DNA of 64,000 nucleotides, from assembly GCA_902381685.1 (NCBI GenBank), contig LR698958.1:683672-747671 (forward strand), read 5' to 3'. Position numbers and translations under genes: made by a program. The notes under the pieces were generated by a model. That model had not been told where the DNA came from. It made no database searches and was given only the letters and a program-made list of their open reading frames with translations. This DNA comes from Lachnospiraceae bacterium (GTDB taxonomy: Bacteria; Bacillota; Clostridia; Lachnospirales; Lachnospiraceae). Below are positions 51,416-60,338 of this stretch, in pieces; position 1 is the first letter of the stretch; each line of letters begins with the position of its first letter.

Positions 51416-54400
51416 TTGGCAGACGGAAAAGTTGTCATTGAAACAGGGCTGGATTCTTCCGGCATAGAACAGGGCTTAAAGAAGTTAGGCGGTATTACAA
51501 AGAAAGGTCTGAAAGTAGCCGCTACAGCGGTTGCAGGAACGAGTGCAGCACTTACGGGGGTGGCTACGGTTGCCATTAAAACCGGAAGTGACTTTGAGGC
51601 ACAGATGTCCCGTGTAAAAGCAATTTCAGGGGCAACTGAACAGGAATTTGCGAAGTTAAAAGAACAGGCTATTGAATTAGGTGCAGACACAGCGTTTTCT
51701 TCCGGACAGGCGGCAGAAGGCATGGAAAATCTTGCAGCGGCAGGTTTTACCACAAATGAAATTCTGGAAGCCATGCCGGGACTTTTGGACTTGGCGGCGG
51801 CATCGGGAGAAGACCTTTCCAACAGTTCTGATATTGCGGCATCTACACTTCGTGGTTTTGGTTTGGCTGCGGAAGATGTGGGACACGTAGCAGACGTGTT
51901 GGCAGAAAATGCAAACAGAACCAATTCCTCAGTTGCTGAAACAGGAGAAGCAATGAAATATATTGCTCCCCTTGCACGTGCGGCAGGAATAAGTATGGAA
52001 GAAACAGCGGCTGCAATCGGTATTATGGCAAATGCGGGTATACAGGGCGGTCAAGCCGGCACAACTCTTCGAGGGGCATTGTCAAGATTATCTCGTCCAA
52101 CTGAGGATATGCAGGAGGCGATGAGTGAATTAGGCGTTTCCTTTTATGATTCGGAAGGGAAAATGCTTTCTTTAACAGATCAGGTGGATGTGCTTGGCAA
52201 AGCAATGGAAGGTATGACGGACGAGCAGAAAAATAATTATCTTGTGACGTTATACGGACAGGAAGCCTTATCAGGAATGCTTGCGTTGATTAATGAAGGA
52301 CCTGAAAGTTTAGAGAGTTTGACAAAGGCATACACAACGTGTGACGGTTCAGCGAAGAAAGCGGCGGAAACTATGCAGGACAATTTAAAAGGGGCAGTAG
52401 AGCAGTTATCAGGCTCTGCGGAGTCGCTTGGTATTGTCTTTTATGAAAGTGTTTCCGATAACTTGAAAAACGCTGCAGTAACAGCAACAGACAGTATAAA
52501 CGAGATTACAGACGCATTTAACAATGGTGGGTTGGATAAAGCGATTGAAACCGCAGGAGATGAGTTTGCAGGACTGGCAACAAAGGCAGCGGAACACGCA
52601 CCGGATATGGTTGATACGGCTGTAAGTTTTATTCAGTCTTTTGCACAGGGTGTAATCGATAACCGAGAAGAAATCTTAAATGCCGCAGAAGAAACAGCAC
52701 GAGCATTTGTCGGGGGAATAGCCAAAATACTTCCGGCGTCTGAAGGAATAGAAGAGGCAGGAGAAACGGTAATCGATACAATGGATAATGTGATAGATAT
52801 TACCGGAAAAGTGGCAAAGGTTGCACTGCCTCCGCTTACGAAAGCACTTGATTTCGCAGGAGAACATTTGGAACTGATTGCAAGTTCTGCTACAACGGCA
52901 TTTGTTGCATTTAAAGGGTATAAGGTTGTAAATAAAGCAAGTTCAGCGATGGAGAAAGGTGCAAAAGCATGGAAAGTCGCCAAAACTGCAGTAGATAAGT
53001 ATAATGAAGCACAACTGATTGCAATGGAAACAGGAGTAGCCTCTAATGCAACTCTTACAATTGGTCAGGCTGTGGTTGGAAAGATGACTGGTAAAATCAC
53101 ACTGGCAACGGCGGCACACAATATTTGGAATAAAGTGATGAATGCAAATCCTATCAACTTACTTATTACAGCAGTTGGTGCTTTAGTAGCAGGTTTGGGT
53201 GTTTATGCGCTCACCACTGAAAATGCGTCAGAAAAGGCAGGAAAGTTGACTGCCGAACAGAAAAAGTCAATCGAAGAGTCGCATAAAATTGCTGAAGAAT
53301 ATGCCGAACTGAACAAACAACGACAGGAGTCAATGGCGAGTGTAGAGGCTGAATACGGGCATTACACAGAGTTAAACAAAGAACTCTCTGGTCTGATTGA
53401 TTCAAACGGCAAGGTAAAGGAAGGATATGAAGAACGTGCCAACTTTATCGTAAATGAACTGTCAACTGCTCTCGGACTGGAAAAAGAACAGATTTGGGAC
53501 ATTATAAAGTCGAATGGAAATTTAGAAGAATCTATTGGACAGGTCATTGAAATGAAAAAGGCCGAGGCACTTTTACAGGCAAATGAACAGGCGTATACGG
53601 AGGCTATACAAAAGCAGAATGAAGCATTAGCGCAATACCAGGAGTCATTGAAAACGCTTGATGAAGTCGAGAAAGAGTACAACAGGACTAAAAAAGAAGC
53701 CAGTGAAGTCATGGATATGTACAATGAACTTTTAAAGTCCAATCCGAAAGATGCAAAAGAGTACTTAGATGTAAATAGTAAGATTATAGATGCCAATGAA
53801 GAAGCAAAAAAATCTTATGAAAAAGCACTTAAAGGTGTGGAAGATAGTGAATCTGCTTATGTTGGTTATGTATCGACAATAGAAAATTATGAGGGACTTT
53901 CCTCAGCGATTATTTCCAAAGATGCAGGAAAGATAAAAACTGCAATGGAAAATATTAAAGCCTCGTTTATCACTGCCGAAACAGGAACAAAGGAAACACT
54001 TGAAAAGCAAGTGAAGAACATGAAATCTCACTATGAACAGTTAAAACAGGCTGTTGCAAATGGAACTCCGGGCGTTACACAAGAAATGGTTACGCAGGCG
54101 GAACAAATGGTCACACGTTCCAAAGAGGAATTGAAAAAACAATCCGAAATGGCATTACCGGAGATTACAACTGCACTGGGAAATTTGGGGATAACAGCAA
54201 CACAGGCCATGCTTGATTCTTTATCTTCAAAACAACCAGATGTACAGTCAAAGACAGTTGAATTACTGAATCAGATTAAAGCAGGAACGGCGCTTAAAGA
54301 ACCGGAAATAAAAACACTTTTGTCAAATCTTGGTATTAAATCTGCAGACGGACTGATTGGTGCTATTTCCGGAAAAAAAGCATCTGTTCAGGCTGAGGGG

Positions 54401-55138
54401 ATAAAATTAATTGCACAGTTAGAAACTGCTGAAGGGGCGAAACGTGAGGAAATATTAAAGAAACTTAGAGAACTTGGCATCAGTGCAGGAAGCGGACTGG
54501 AAACAGGAACTTCTAGTAAAAAGAAAGATGTAAATTCGGCGGCAGAAGAAATTGTAAGCGAACCGGAAAGAGTTGCAGATAAGCATGACTTGTATACAAA
54601 AGCGTATGGTTTGGGACAATCTTTTGGTGCGGGAATGGAAAAAGGGATTGGTTCATATGTGGGAATAGTAGGAGATATGGGAGCCAGCATGGTTGCAAAT
54701 ACGTTGGAACGAGTACGGCAGGCTCAGAACTCACATTCTCCTGCGAAAGAGACAGAGTATTTAGGAGATGATTTTGGGGCAGGTTATGCTCTTGGTATCG
54801 AAAAGAAGAAAAAACTTGTTGGAAGGACTTCTTCAGAACTTGCAGAAACTGCTTTGGACTCCTTAAATATGTCAGATATATCCTCACGTATGAGAAATAC
54901 GATGGCACTAAATACAGGGAGAATTGCAAGGTCATTCTCTTTGGAAACCAATACAAACATTATGAACCGGCAGGAAACCAACAGTATGTTAAAGCTGTCT
55001 GATGAGGAGATTGGAAAATTGGCAAAAGAAATCGGAACTGTGGCAGGAAAAGAATTTTCGGACAGAGTAAACGGAATGTCAGTGGAAGTATTTGAAAGAG
55101 AATTTGGACGAGTAGTAAGGAAGGTGGATAGACAATGA
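51416..55138 (+). CDS. Tail tape measure protein (TP901 type)
   Basis: The 1,240-residue protein sets tail length. The N-terminal TP901 domain includes SRVKAISGATEQEFAKLKEQA and GMENLAAAGFTTNEILEAMP. Hydrophobic stretches near 560-580 and long coiled coils with Ala/Glu/Lys repeats follow, and the C-terminus has DLYTKAYGLGQSFGAGMEKGI and NSHSPAKETEYLGDDFGAGYALGI. TTG 51416 is preferred (ADGKVVIETGLDSS is the usual family start, AGGTAGGTGA six bases upstream); GTG 51407 is the alternative. The last codon overlaps dit by 4 bp. Confidence 0.93.
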   Translation: MADGKVVIETGLDSSGIEQGLKKLGGITKKGLKVAATAVAGTSAALTGVATVAIKTGSDFEAQMSRVKAISGATEQEFAKLKEQAIELGADTAFSSGQAAEGMENLAAAGFTTNEILEAMPGLLDLAAASGEDLSNSSDIAASTLRGFGLAAEDVGHVADVLAENANRTNSSVAETGEAMKYIAPLARAAGISMEETAAAIGIMANAGIQGGQAGTTLRGALSRLSRPTEDMQEAMSELGVSFYDSEGKMLSLTDQVDVLGKAMEGMTDEQKNNYLVTLYGQEALSGMLALINEGPESLESLTKAYTTCDGSAKKAAETMQDNLKGAVEQLSGSAESLGIVFYESVSDNLKNAAVTATDSINEITDAFNNGGLDKAIETAGDEFAGLATKAAEHAPDMVDTAVSFIQSFAQGVIDNREEILNAAEETARAFVGGIAKILPASEGIEEAGETVIDTMDNVIDITGKVAKVALPPLTKALDFAGEHLELIASSATTAFVAFKGYKVVNKASSAMEKGAKAWKVAKTAVDKYNEAQLIAMETGVASNATLTIGQAVVGKMTGKITLATAAHNIWNKVMNANPINLLITAVGALVAGLGVYALTTENASEKAGKLTAEQKKSIEESHKIAEEYAELNKQRQESMASVEAEYGHYTELNKELSGLIDSNGKVKEGYEERANFIVNELSTALGLEKEQIWDIIKSNGNLEESIGQVIEMKKAEALLQANEQAYTEAIQKQNEALAQYQESLKTLDEVEKEYNRTKKEASEVMDMYNELLKSNPKDAKEYLDVNSKIIDANEEAKKSYEKALKGVEDSESAYVGYVSTIENYEGLSSAIISKDAGKIKTAMENIKASFITAETGTKETLEKQVKNMKSHYEQLKQAVANGTPGVTQEMVTQAEQMVTRSKEELKKQSEMALPEITTALGNLGITATQAMLDSLSSKQPDVQSKTVELLNQIKAGTALKEPEIKTLLSNLGIKSADGLIGAISGKKASVQAEGIKLIAQLETAEGAKREEILKKLRELGISAGSGLETGTSSKKKDVNSAAEEIVSEPERVADKHDLYTKAYGLGQSFGAGMEKGIGSYVGIVGDMGASMVANTLERVRQAQNSHSPAKETEYLGDDFGAGYALGIEKKKKLVGRTSSELAETALDSLNMSDISSRMRNTMALNTGRIARSFSLETNTNIMNRQETNSMLKLSDEEIGKLAKEIGTVAGKEFSDRVNGMSVEVFEREFGRVVRKVDRQ

Positions 55139-55986
55139 TGGAAATATACTATGTGAATAGTAAAGGAATAAGGCTGGATTTGCTTAAACCACCTTACTTA
55201 CTGCAAACAGGGGATTTTTTCGATTATATCTGGGGATATGAAAGCGTGGACACATCTGCGCTGTCCGGAAAAATAACTGATTTTATCAGAGGCATTACAG
55301 AGAAGACCATGTTACTTAGTATTTTGAATTACTCAAAAGATGATTATTATGATGCGATTAACTACTTTCATGAGACAGTGGAATATGATGTTTTGCATAA
55401 ACAGGCAGGGCGGTTGTACATCGGTGAACAATACTGGCAGTGCTATATTATTGCTTCAGATATAACGGAATGGGAGAACGACATTGAGTTGCTGGATAAT
55501 CAGATTACTTTTGTTGCAGAACACCCATTTTGGATAAAGGAAGAAAAGCATGAGTTCCAACCAAGTACGAACGCAGATAAGACAGGAGAGTATTTGGACT
55601 TTGATTTTGACATTCCCTTTGATTTAACAGGAGATGCGGTCGGCGTGGGAACGATTGAATTTGAACACTATTCTCCGTGCGATTTTTTGATGACTATTTA
55701 CGGTCCATGTACAAATCCTCGCATTACTATCAACAACCATACTTACGAAGTGAAAACTAAGTTAGATAAGGGAGAATATCTTGTCATAGATTCTTTTGCC
55801 GGCACAGTGTATCGAATGCGTACAAACGGTATACAGGTAAATGAATTTGATAACAGGAACAATGAAAACGGTTCGATATTTGAAAAAATACAACCGGGCT
55901 ATAACCTGATAAGTTGGGACGGAAGTTTTGGCTTTGACATACTGATTTATTTGAAAAGGAGTACGCCGAAATGGAAAAGAAAATGA
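55135..55986 (+). CDS. Distal tail protein (Dit-like)
   Basis: The 283-residue protein begins MMEIYYVNSKGIRLDLLKPPYLLQTGDFFDY and has a Dit-type N-terminal belt domain. Its C-terminal galectin-like part includes HYSPCDFLMTIYGPCTNPRITIN. It is the hub joining tube and tail tip. It overlaps the next gene by 16 bp. Confidence 0.85.
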   Translation: MMEIYYVNSKGIRLDLLKPPYLLQTGDFFDYIWGYESVDTSALSGKITDFIRGITEKTMLLSILNYSKDDYYDAINYFHETVEYDVLHKQAGRLYIGEQYWQCYIIASDITEWENDIELLDNQITFVAEHPFWIKEEKHEFQPSTNADKTGEYLDFDFDIPFDLTGDAVGVGTIEFEHYSPCDFLMTIYGPCTNPRITINNHTYEVKTKLDKGEYLVIDSFAGTVYRMRTNGIQVNEFDNRNNENGSIFEKIQPGYNLISWDGSFGFDILIYLKRSTPKWKRK

Positions 55987-56984
55987 TAGTGGTAAATGAT
56001 GCCGGAAGACAAATCGGTTACTTAGACTATAGTATTGAAATGGACATGGATTTGGGAGATACGAATGACTTTGCATTTGAGATGAAACTGGCATCATGGG
56101 ATAAAGAAAAAATGAATTATGGTTTTATCATTGCCCTTCCTGACACGGAATACGGTGGAATAATTGGTGATATACAAAGTTCGACCGGTAGTGCGAAAGT
56201 GACATTAACAGGGGATACATGGAGAGGAATGCTGGCGAAAAAGATAATCGAACCGCCTTCTGATCAGGACTATAAAAAGGTTTCAGGAGAATTGAACAGT
56301 ATACTGAGAAGTTTATTGGACGGACAGTTTGGAGACTTGTTTTTAGTTCCGCAAAAGGATACGGGAGTGTCGGTGCAGAATTATCAGTTCAAGCGTTACT
56401 GTACTTTGATTGAAGGAATTGAAGATATGCTTTCCAGTATGAAATACAGACTGGATATACAATATAAGCAGGGAGGTGCAGGAGTTCCGGGTTGGGTAGA
56501 AGTACAGGCTGTTCCAACAGAAGATTTTTCCGAACAAAAAGAATACAATCAGGATAACCGTATTAATTTTATTGCCCGTGATTATAGGAGAGGAATAAAT
56601 CATCTTATTTGTGCCGGTACAGGCGAAGGCACGGACAGAACGGTACTGCATTTATATGTTCAGAAAGATGGAACAATCGGCGGTAATAAGTTTTACAAGG
56701 GATTAGATGAAAGAGTGGCTTTATATTCTTATACTTCACAGTCCGACATAGAACAACTACGAAAAGACGGAACAAAGAGATTACAGGAACTGATGAATTA
56801 CAAGGAATTTGGCATGAAAGTATCAGATGTGGATTTGAGCATTGGGGATATTGTTTCCGGAAGAGATTTTGTTACAGGTATACTTGTACAGAAACCGGTA
56901 GTACAAAAGATTCTTAAAATTCAAAAAGGGAAAATCAATGTTGAATATATTTTAAAAGGAGATGACGGAATATGGAAATCGTAA
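55971..56984 (+). CDS. Tail-tip/baseplate hub protein (Gp37-like)
   Basis: The 337-residue protein resembles siphovirus Gp37-like/Tal hub proteins: YSIEMDMDLGDTNDFAFEM, TGDTWRGMLAKKIIEPP, and YKEFGMKVSDVDLSIGDIVSGRD. No peptidase motif is visible, so it is probably the structural hub only. It overlaps the fibre gene by 13 bp. Confidence 0.8.
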   Translation: MEKKMIVVNDAGRQIGYLDYSIEMDMDLGDTNDFAFEMKLASWDKEKMNYGFIIALPDTEYGGIIGDIQSSTGSAKVTLTGDTWRGMLAKKIIEPPSDQDYKKVSGELNSILRSLLDGQFGDLFLVPQKDTGVSVQNYQFKRYCTLIEGIEDMLSSMKYRLDIQYKQGGAGVPGWVEVQAVPTEDFSEQKEYNQDNRINFIARDYRRGINHLICAGTGEGTDRTVLHLYVQKDGTIGGNKFYKGLDERVALYSYTSQSDIEQLRKDGTKRLQELMNYKEFGMKVSDVDLSIGDIVSGRDFVTGILVQKPVVQKILKIQKGKINVEYILKGDDGIWKS

Positions 56985-57742
56985 CAGGATATAGAGGAAA
57001 ACCACATATCACATCGGAGAAATGGGCGGATTTAAACCGTGGAATTATCGGCGCAGAAGAATATGTACTTGGTGTAGGAAGAATGTTTGAATCAGAACTG
57101 GTATCTAATAATTTGCTAAAAATTTATGACGGTTGTGGAGTATTTCAGGGGAGAGAGTTTTCTACTTCAGCAGGACAATCTGATGAAATCACAATAGAAA
57201 ACGGTACACAAGGGGAAAAACGTATAGACCTGATTGTTGCCAGATACACAAAAAATGAAGATACGAAAATAGAAACGATAGAACCAGTGCTTATAAAAGG
57301 AACACCGTCGGCGTCAGATCCAGCAGTACCGAAATATACAGAGGGGAATATCCGACAGGGAGATTTAATCGCAGATATGCCGTTGTATGAGGTTGAATTA
57401 AACGGTATTAATGTGGTGGAGGTTAGACCACTATTTCGGGCGCTGATGGATATGAATAAGATAAATAAGTATTTGTCTAATAAAGAAAATCCGGTCATCA
57501 TGGAAAAAATCGTTAAAACTCCCGGAATTACGCTAAATGCTTTTGAAGGCAAAGCACTAAGCAGTTCCGCAATTACTCCTCCAACTGTAGAAGGATATAG
57601 ATGCATCGGACTGGCAAGCGGTTGGGGAGAAGGACAAGTAGGGCTTGTTGTTTCCCCGAATGGTTGGGCTGCAAATTGCACTAATGTTAAAAAAACATAT
57701 AATGCAGTTGCCTTGAAATTTTTGTATTTAAAAAGTTTTTAA
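56972..57742 (+). CDS. Tail fibre / receptor-binding protein, current orientation of a switchable C-terminus
   Basis: The 256-residue protein has a constant N-terminal baseplate-binding part (residues 1-168: SEKWADLNRGIIGAEEYVLG, GEKRIDLIVARYTKNEDTKIE, RQGDLIADMPLYEVELNG). A C-terminal part (about 169-256) ends NGWAANCTNVKKTYNAVALK and FLYLKSF. The switch point is NKYLS (165-169), coded by AATAAGTATTTGTC, which recurs inverted at 58096-58109. The other C-terminus lies on the reverse strand at 57756-58115. Host-range variation by inversion is inferred. Confidence 0.82.
   Translation: MEIVTGYRGKPHITSEKWADLNRGIIGAEEYVLGVGRMFESELVSNNLLKIYDGCGVFQGREFSTSAGQSDEITIENGTQGEKRIDLIVARYTKNEDTKIETIEPVLIKGTPSASDPAVPKYTEGNIRQGDLIADMPLYEVELNGINVVEVRPLFRALMDMNKINKYLSNKENPVIMEKIVKTPGITLNAFEGKALSSSAITPPTVEGYRCIGLASGWGEGQVGLVVSPNGWAANCTNVKKTYNAVALKFLYLKSF
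57464..57477 (+). repeat. Left inverted repeat of the fibre switch
   Basis: AATAAGTATTTGTC, coding N-K-Y-L-S in the fibre frame. Confidence 0.75.
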
Positions 57743-57755
57743 CCCCTTAAAATAA

Positions 57756-58115
57756 TTACACCAAAAATCCGCTTACACAAACATCAAAACAATATGTTAA
57801 TGCAGTTGTATCCTTTGCGGTAAAAATAATTACTACTTCAGAAATAACGGCATTATCATCATTTTGTCCAGAGGTATTATGATAGAAATTAGCCACATTC
57901 CAACCGTTTTGTGCTGGTGTCATTTGCACACGGACGTTTTTTAATTGTATTCCGTTTGGAAATGGTAATTTGTAAACAGTCTGCTCTTTACTTGCACGGT
58001 AAACCTGTGCTTTTATGTAGAGTTTACACCAGCCATTTGCATATTTTTCAACAACCCAACCGCCCTGTGTACTTGTTTTCTGGACAGTTAACTTTGACAA
58101 ATACTTATTATTCAT
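57756..58115 (-). CDS. Silent alternative tail-fibre C-terminus (reverse orientation)
   Basis: The reverse-strand frame begins MNNKYLSKLTVQKTSTQGGW and continues through YANGWCKLYIKAQVYRAS, NGWNVANFYHNTSG and a beta-rich end (VVIIFTAKDTTALTYCFDVCV). No ribosome site precedes its ATG at 58115. Its NKYLS start is in the same codon phase as in the forward fibre gene, so inversion would fuse residues 1-164 of the fibre to this end, giving about 281 residues. It converges on the fibre gene with 13 bp between stops. It is best read as a stored cassette, not an independent gene. Confidence 0.72.
   Translation of the reverse strand: MNNKYLSKLTVQKTSTQGGWVVEKYANGWCKLYIKAQVYRASKEQTVYKLPFPNGIQLKNVRVQMTPAQNGWNVANFYHNTSGQNDDNAVISEVVIIFTAKDTTALTYCFDVCVSGFLV
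58096..58109 (-). repeat. Right inverted repeat of the fibre switch
   Basis: GACAAATACTTATT on the plus strand is the exact inverse of the left repeat. Confidence 0.75.
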
Positions 58116-58129
58116 ACAGATTATCAACA

Positions 58130-58154
58130 AAGACCTTCACAGGTCTTATTTTTT
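58130..58154 (+). terminator. Terminator after the fibre switch
   Basis: AAGACCT (58130-58136), loop TCAC, AGGTCTT (58141-58147), then ATTTTTT. It lies 21 bp outside the right inverted repeat. Confidence 0.85.
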
Positions 58155-58191
58155 ATGCCCGCTGGTATGATACCAGTAGAAAGGAGAACGC

Positions 58192-58596
58192 ATGATACTA
58201 AAATTTAATGATGCCACAGAACTGCAGATACAGTCTGCAGAACCTGTTGAACAAGGTCTTAGAATACTTGCTATAAACACAACACCTAAGCAGTTAAGAA
58301 CACTATTTTCTGACAAAGTCAAAACAAAAGTGATGAAAGTAGAAGAGCGTGGACAACTTATTGCCACTTATGAGAACTACACAGAGTATGACCATACCGA
58401 AGAATACACGGGACAGATTTATGGAATTGTGATGAACCGAGTGGGAAAGAGTCTTGAAGAACAGTTACAGGAGAAAGACGAACAGATACATAACTTGACG
58501 GAAGAACTGAAAAATGCGAACGCACAGATAACCGATTTACAGTTGGCCATGTGTGAATTGTATGAGGGAATGGGCGTAAGTGCTAAAAGCAAATAA
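58192..58596 (+). CDS. Conserved phage protein before the lysis genes, unknown
   Basis: The 134-residue protein has a beta-rich N-terminal half (LQIQSAEPVEQGLRILAINTTPKQLRTLF; YTGQIYGIVMNRVG) and a C-terminal coiled coil (KSLEEQLQEKDEQIHNLTEE and on). AAAGGAG precedes the ATG. Proteins of this shape often lie between fibre and holin genes in Clostridia phages; the role is unknown. Confidence 0.7.
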   Translation: MILKFNDATELQIQSAEPVEQGLRILAINTTPKQLRTLFSDKVKTKVMKVEERGQLIATYENYTEYDHTEEYTGQIYGIVMNRVGKSLEEQLQEKDEQIHNLTEELKNANAQITDLQLAMCELYEGMGVSAKSK

Positions 58597-58627
58597 AATA
58601 ACGTTACATCGAAGGGAGGTGGAAGAT

Positions 58628-58744
58628 ATGGCAGTAGTATACGCAACACTTATTCTGAAAGGGAAAAAGAGATTAGAAGACGTACCTGAGAGAATCAGGG
58701 AAGAAGTAAAAGCAGTATTGAAAGACTTGGAAGTGCAGATGTAA
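58628..58744 (+). CDS. CD1375-like small protein
   Basis: A 38-residue protein (MAVVYATLILKGKKRLEDVP then RIREEVKAVLKDLEVQM) with GGGAGGTGG before the ATG. It resembles the tiny CD1375 family found just before holins in clostridial phages. The function is unknown. Confidence 0.72.
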   Translation: MAVVYATLILKGKKRLEDVPERIREEVKAVLKDLEVQM

Positions 58745-58757
58745 AGGAAGTGAGGAT

Positions 58758-59228
58758 ATGAAAATGAATTACGCAGAAACAATAATTGATACATACAATG
58801 TGATTGTAGGCTCGATAGTTGCCGTTCTTTCTTACGTTTTAGGAGAACATTGGTGTCTATTTGTAGCATTCCTACTCTTAAATGTAGCGGATTGGCTAAC
58901 GGGGTGGATGAAAAGCAGAATGGCCGGGAAAGAGAATTCTGTGAAAGGTTGGAAAGGTGTCCTTAAAAAACTTGGCTATTGGCTTATGATTATGGTTGCT
59001 TTTGGAGCAAGTGCAGTTTTTGTAGAAATTGGGAAAACCATTAATGTAGATTTACAGATTACGACTTTGCTTGGTTGGTTCGTTTTGGCCAGTTTACTTA
59101 TAAATGAGATTCGTTCCATTTTAGAGAACTTTGTTGAAGCAGGATACAACGTACCTAAAATTCTAATAAAGGGATTGGAAGTAGCAGATAAAGTAGTGAA
59201 TAAAGATAATATTTCGGAGGGCGAGTAA
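58758..59228 (+). CDS. Phage holin (holin family 4 / Cp-1-type)
   Basis: The 156-residue membrane protein has three to four hydrophobic segments (IVGSIVAVLSYVLG; LFVAFLLLNVADWLTGWMKSR; LMIMVAFGASAVFVEIG; LGWFVLASLLINEIRSILEN), the LTGW...SVKGWKGVLKKL layout of the phage holin 4_1 family. It times membrane permeabilisation for the amidase that follows. Confidence 0.92.
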   Translation: MKMNYAETIIDTYNVIVGSIVAVLSYVLGEHWCLFVAFLLLNVADWLTGWMKSRMAGKENSVKGWKGVLKKLGYWLMIMVAFGASAVFVEIGKTINVDLQITTLLGWFVLASLLINEIRSILENFVEAGYNVPKILIKGLEVADKVVNKDNISEGE

Positions 59229-59274
59229 TCGTCCTCTTTTTGAATATTGTAGAGAATAGAAAGGAGATTTTATT

Positions 59275-60228
59275 ATGGCAAAAGTATTTTTAAGTGCAGG
59301 ACACGGAGGAAATGACCCGGGAGCAAGTGCTTACGGATTAGTAGAAAAAACAATCAACTTAAACATTATGTTGGCGTGCCGTAATGTATTAATGGCGCAT
59401 AACATTACTGTGGTATGTAGTCGAGTAACAGATGAAAATGACCCAGTTTCGCAGGAAGTTAGAGAAGCAAACGCAAGTGGGGCAGATTTGGCAGTAAGTT
59501 TCCACACAAATGCAGGTGGTGGAGATGGATCAGAAAGTTATTACCACCCTACATCTGAAAAAGGAAAAAAACTTGCTCAGTTATGCGAGAAACATACGCA
59601 GGCATTAGGACAGAACAGCCGAGGGGTAAAAACGAAAGACCTTGCATTCCCAAGAGATACACGTATGACAGCAGTGCTGTGTGAATGTGCGTTTGTGGAC
59701 AATGACAAAGACAATGATATTGTTGATACCTTAGAAGAGCAGCAGGCGTTCGGCATTGCATACGCAGAGGCGATATTGGAATATTTGGATATTAAGTATA
59801 CAGGAACAAATAATCCGGTAGCACCACCACAAAAACCAACACAAGCACCACAAAACATTAAGATAAAAGAAGATGGCATTCTTGGTAAGAATTCCAACGA
59901 AGAAACGCAAAGACACTATGGAACATTTGTAGATGGAGTGATTTCACGCCAGCCGTTGTGTAATAAGAAATATTTTATTTATATCGATGCACGTTATTGG
60001 GAGTTTGTAAAAAATTACGGAGAAGGTTCTCCAGTAGTAAAAGCATGGCAGCGTGATTTAAAGAACAGAGGTTTTTATCATGGGGAAATTGACGGTCTTA
60101 TGGGTCCGAAAATGATTATCGCATTGCAGCAGTTCTTATCTATGCTCGGTTTGTATGTTGGAAAGATTGATGCTTATTTAGGCGAGAAGTGTGGACGTGG
60201 CTGGCAGAAATACCTTAATACACACTAA
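59275..60228 (+). CDS. N-acetylmuramoyl-L-alanine amidase endolysin
   Basis: The 317-residue lysin has an N-terminal Amidase_3 domain (1-172). The zinc ligands are His10 (SAGHGG), Glu24 and His77 (SFHTNA), and the catalytic Glu is 137 (LCECAFVDN). A Pro/Gln linker (about 178-195) follows, then a C-terminal peptidoglycan-binding-like domain (VVKAWQRDLKNRGFYHGEIDG; MIIALQQFLSMLGLYVGKID). There is no signal peptide, consistent with holin-dependent release. AAAGGAG precedes the ATG. Confidence 0.95.
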   Translation: MAKVFLSAGHGGNDPGASAYGLVEKTINLNIMLACRNVLMAHNITVVCSRVTDENDPVSQEVREANASGADLAVSFHTNAGGGDGSESYYHPTSEKGKKLAQLCEKHTQALGQNSRGVKTKDLAFPRDTRMTAVLCECAFVDNDKDNDIVDTLEEQQAFGIAYAEAILEYLDIKYTGTNNPVAPPQKPTQAPQNIKIKEDGILGKNSNEETQRHYGTFVDGVISRQPLCNKKYFIYIDARYWEFVKNYGEGSPVVKAWQRDLKNRGFYHGEIDGLMGPKMIIALQQFLSMLGLYVGKIDAYLGEKCGRGWQKYLNTH

Positions 60229-60248
60229 AATAGAATAGCCCCAACTCT

Positions 60249-60301
60249 TGAACTGACCCCCAAAAGTTAGACCTAAAAATCTAACGATTGGGGGTCACCT
60301 C
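60249..60301. repeat. IS-end-like inverted repeat pair between endolysin and attR
   Basis: TGAACTGACCCCCAA and following GTTAGA (60249-60271) face TCTAAC then TTGGGGGTCA (60280-60301). The 23-bp arms match at 19 positions with only 8 bp between them. The arms recall the ends of IS3-family (IS150-type) elements, from memory. An outer AGCCCC (60237-60242) / GGGGCT (60314-60319) pair encloses it. With no T run it is either a collapsed IS remnant or an unusual transcription stop after the lysis genes. Confidence 0.5.
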
Positions 60302-60338
60302 ATCTTCGGAGAAGGGGCTTATATTGTATCATCTTTTA

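Larger units (their letters stand above)
57464..58109. mobile_element. Candidate invertible DNA segment in the tail-fibre gene
   Basis: AATAAGTATTTGTC at 57464-57477 and its exact inverse at 58096-58109 bound 618 bp that hold two converging C-terminal coding halves. Over 18 bp the two sites (57460-57477 and the inverse of 58096-58113) match at 16 positions. The left site is itself a near-dyad, GATAAATA-AG-TATTTGTC, as expected for a small serine invertase site with an AG centre. A terminator lies just outside the right repeat, so either orientation gives a terminated transcript. No invertase gene is present in the window. Confidence 0.7.

Noticed and set aside
57464..58109. Diversity-generating retroelement acting on the fibre gene
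   Set aside because: No reverse transcriptase gene and no template/variable repeat pair biased at adenines; the inverted repeats explain the layout better.
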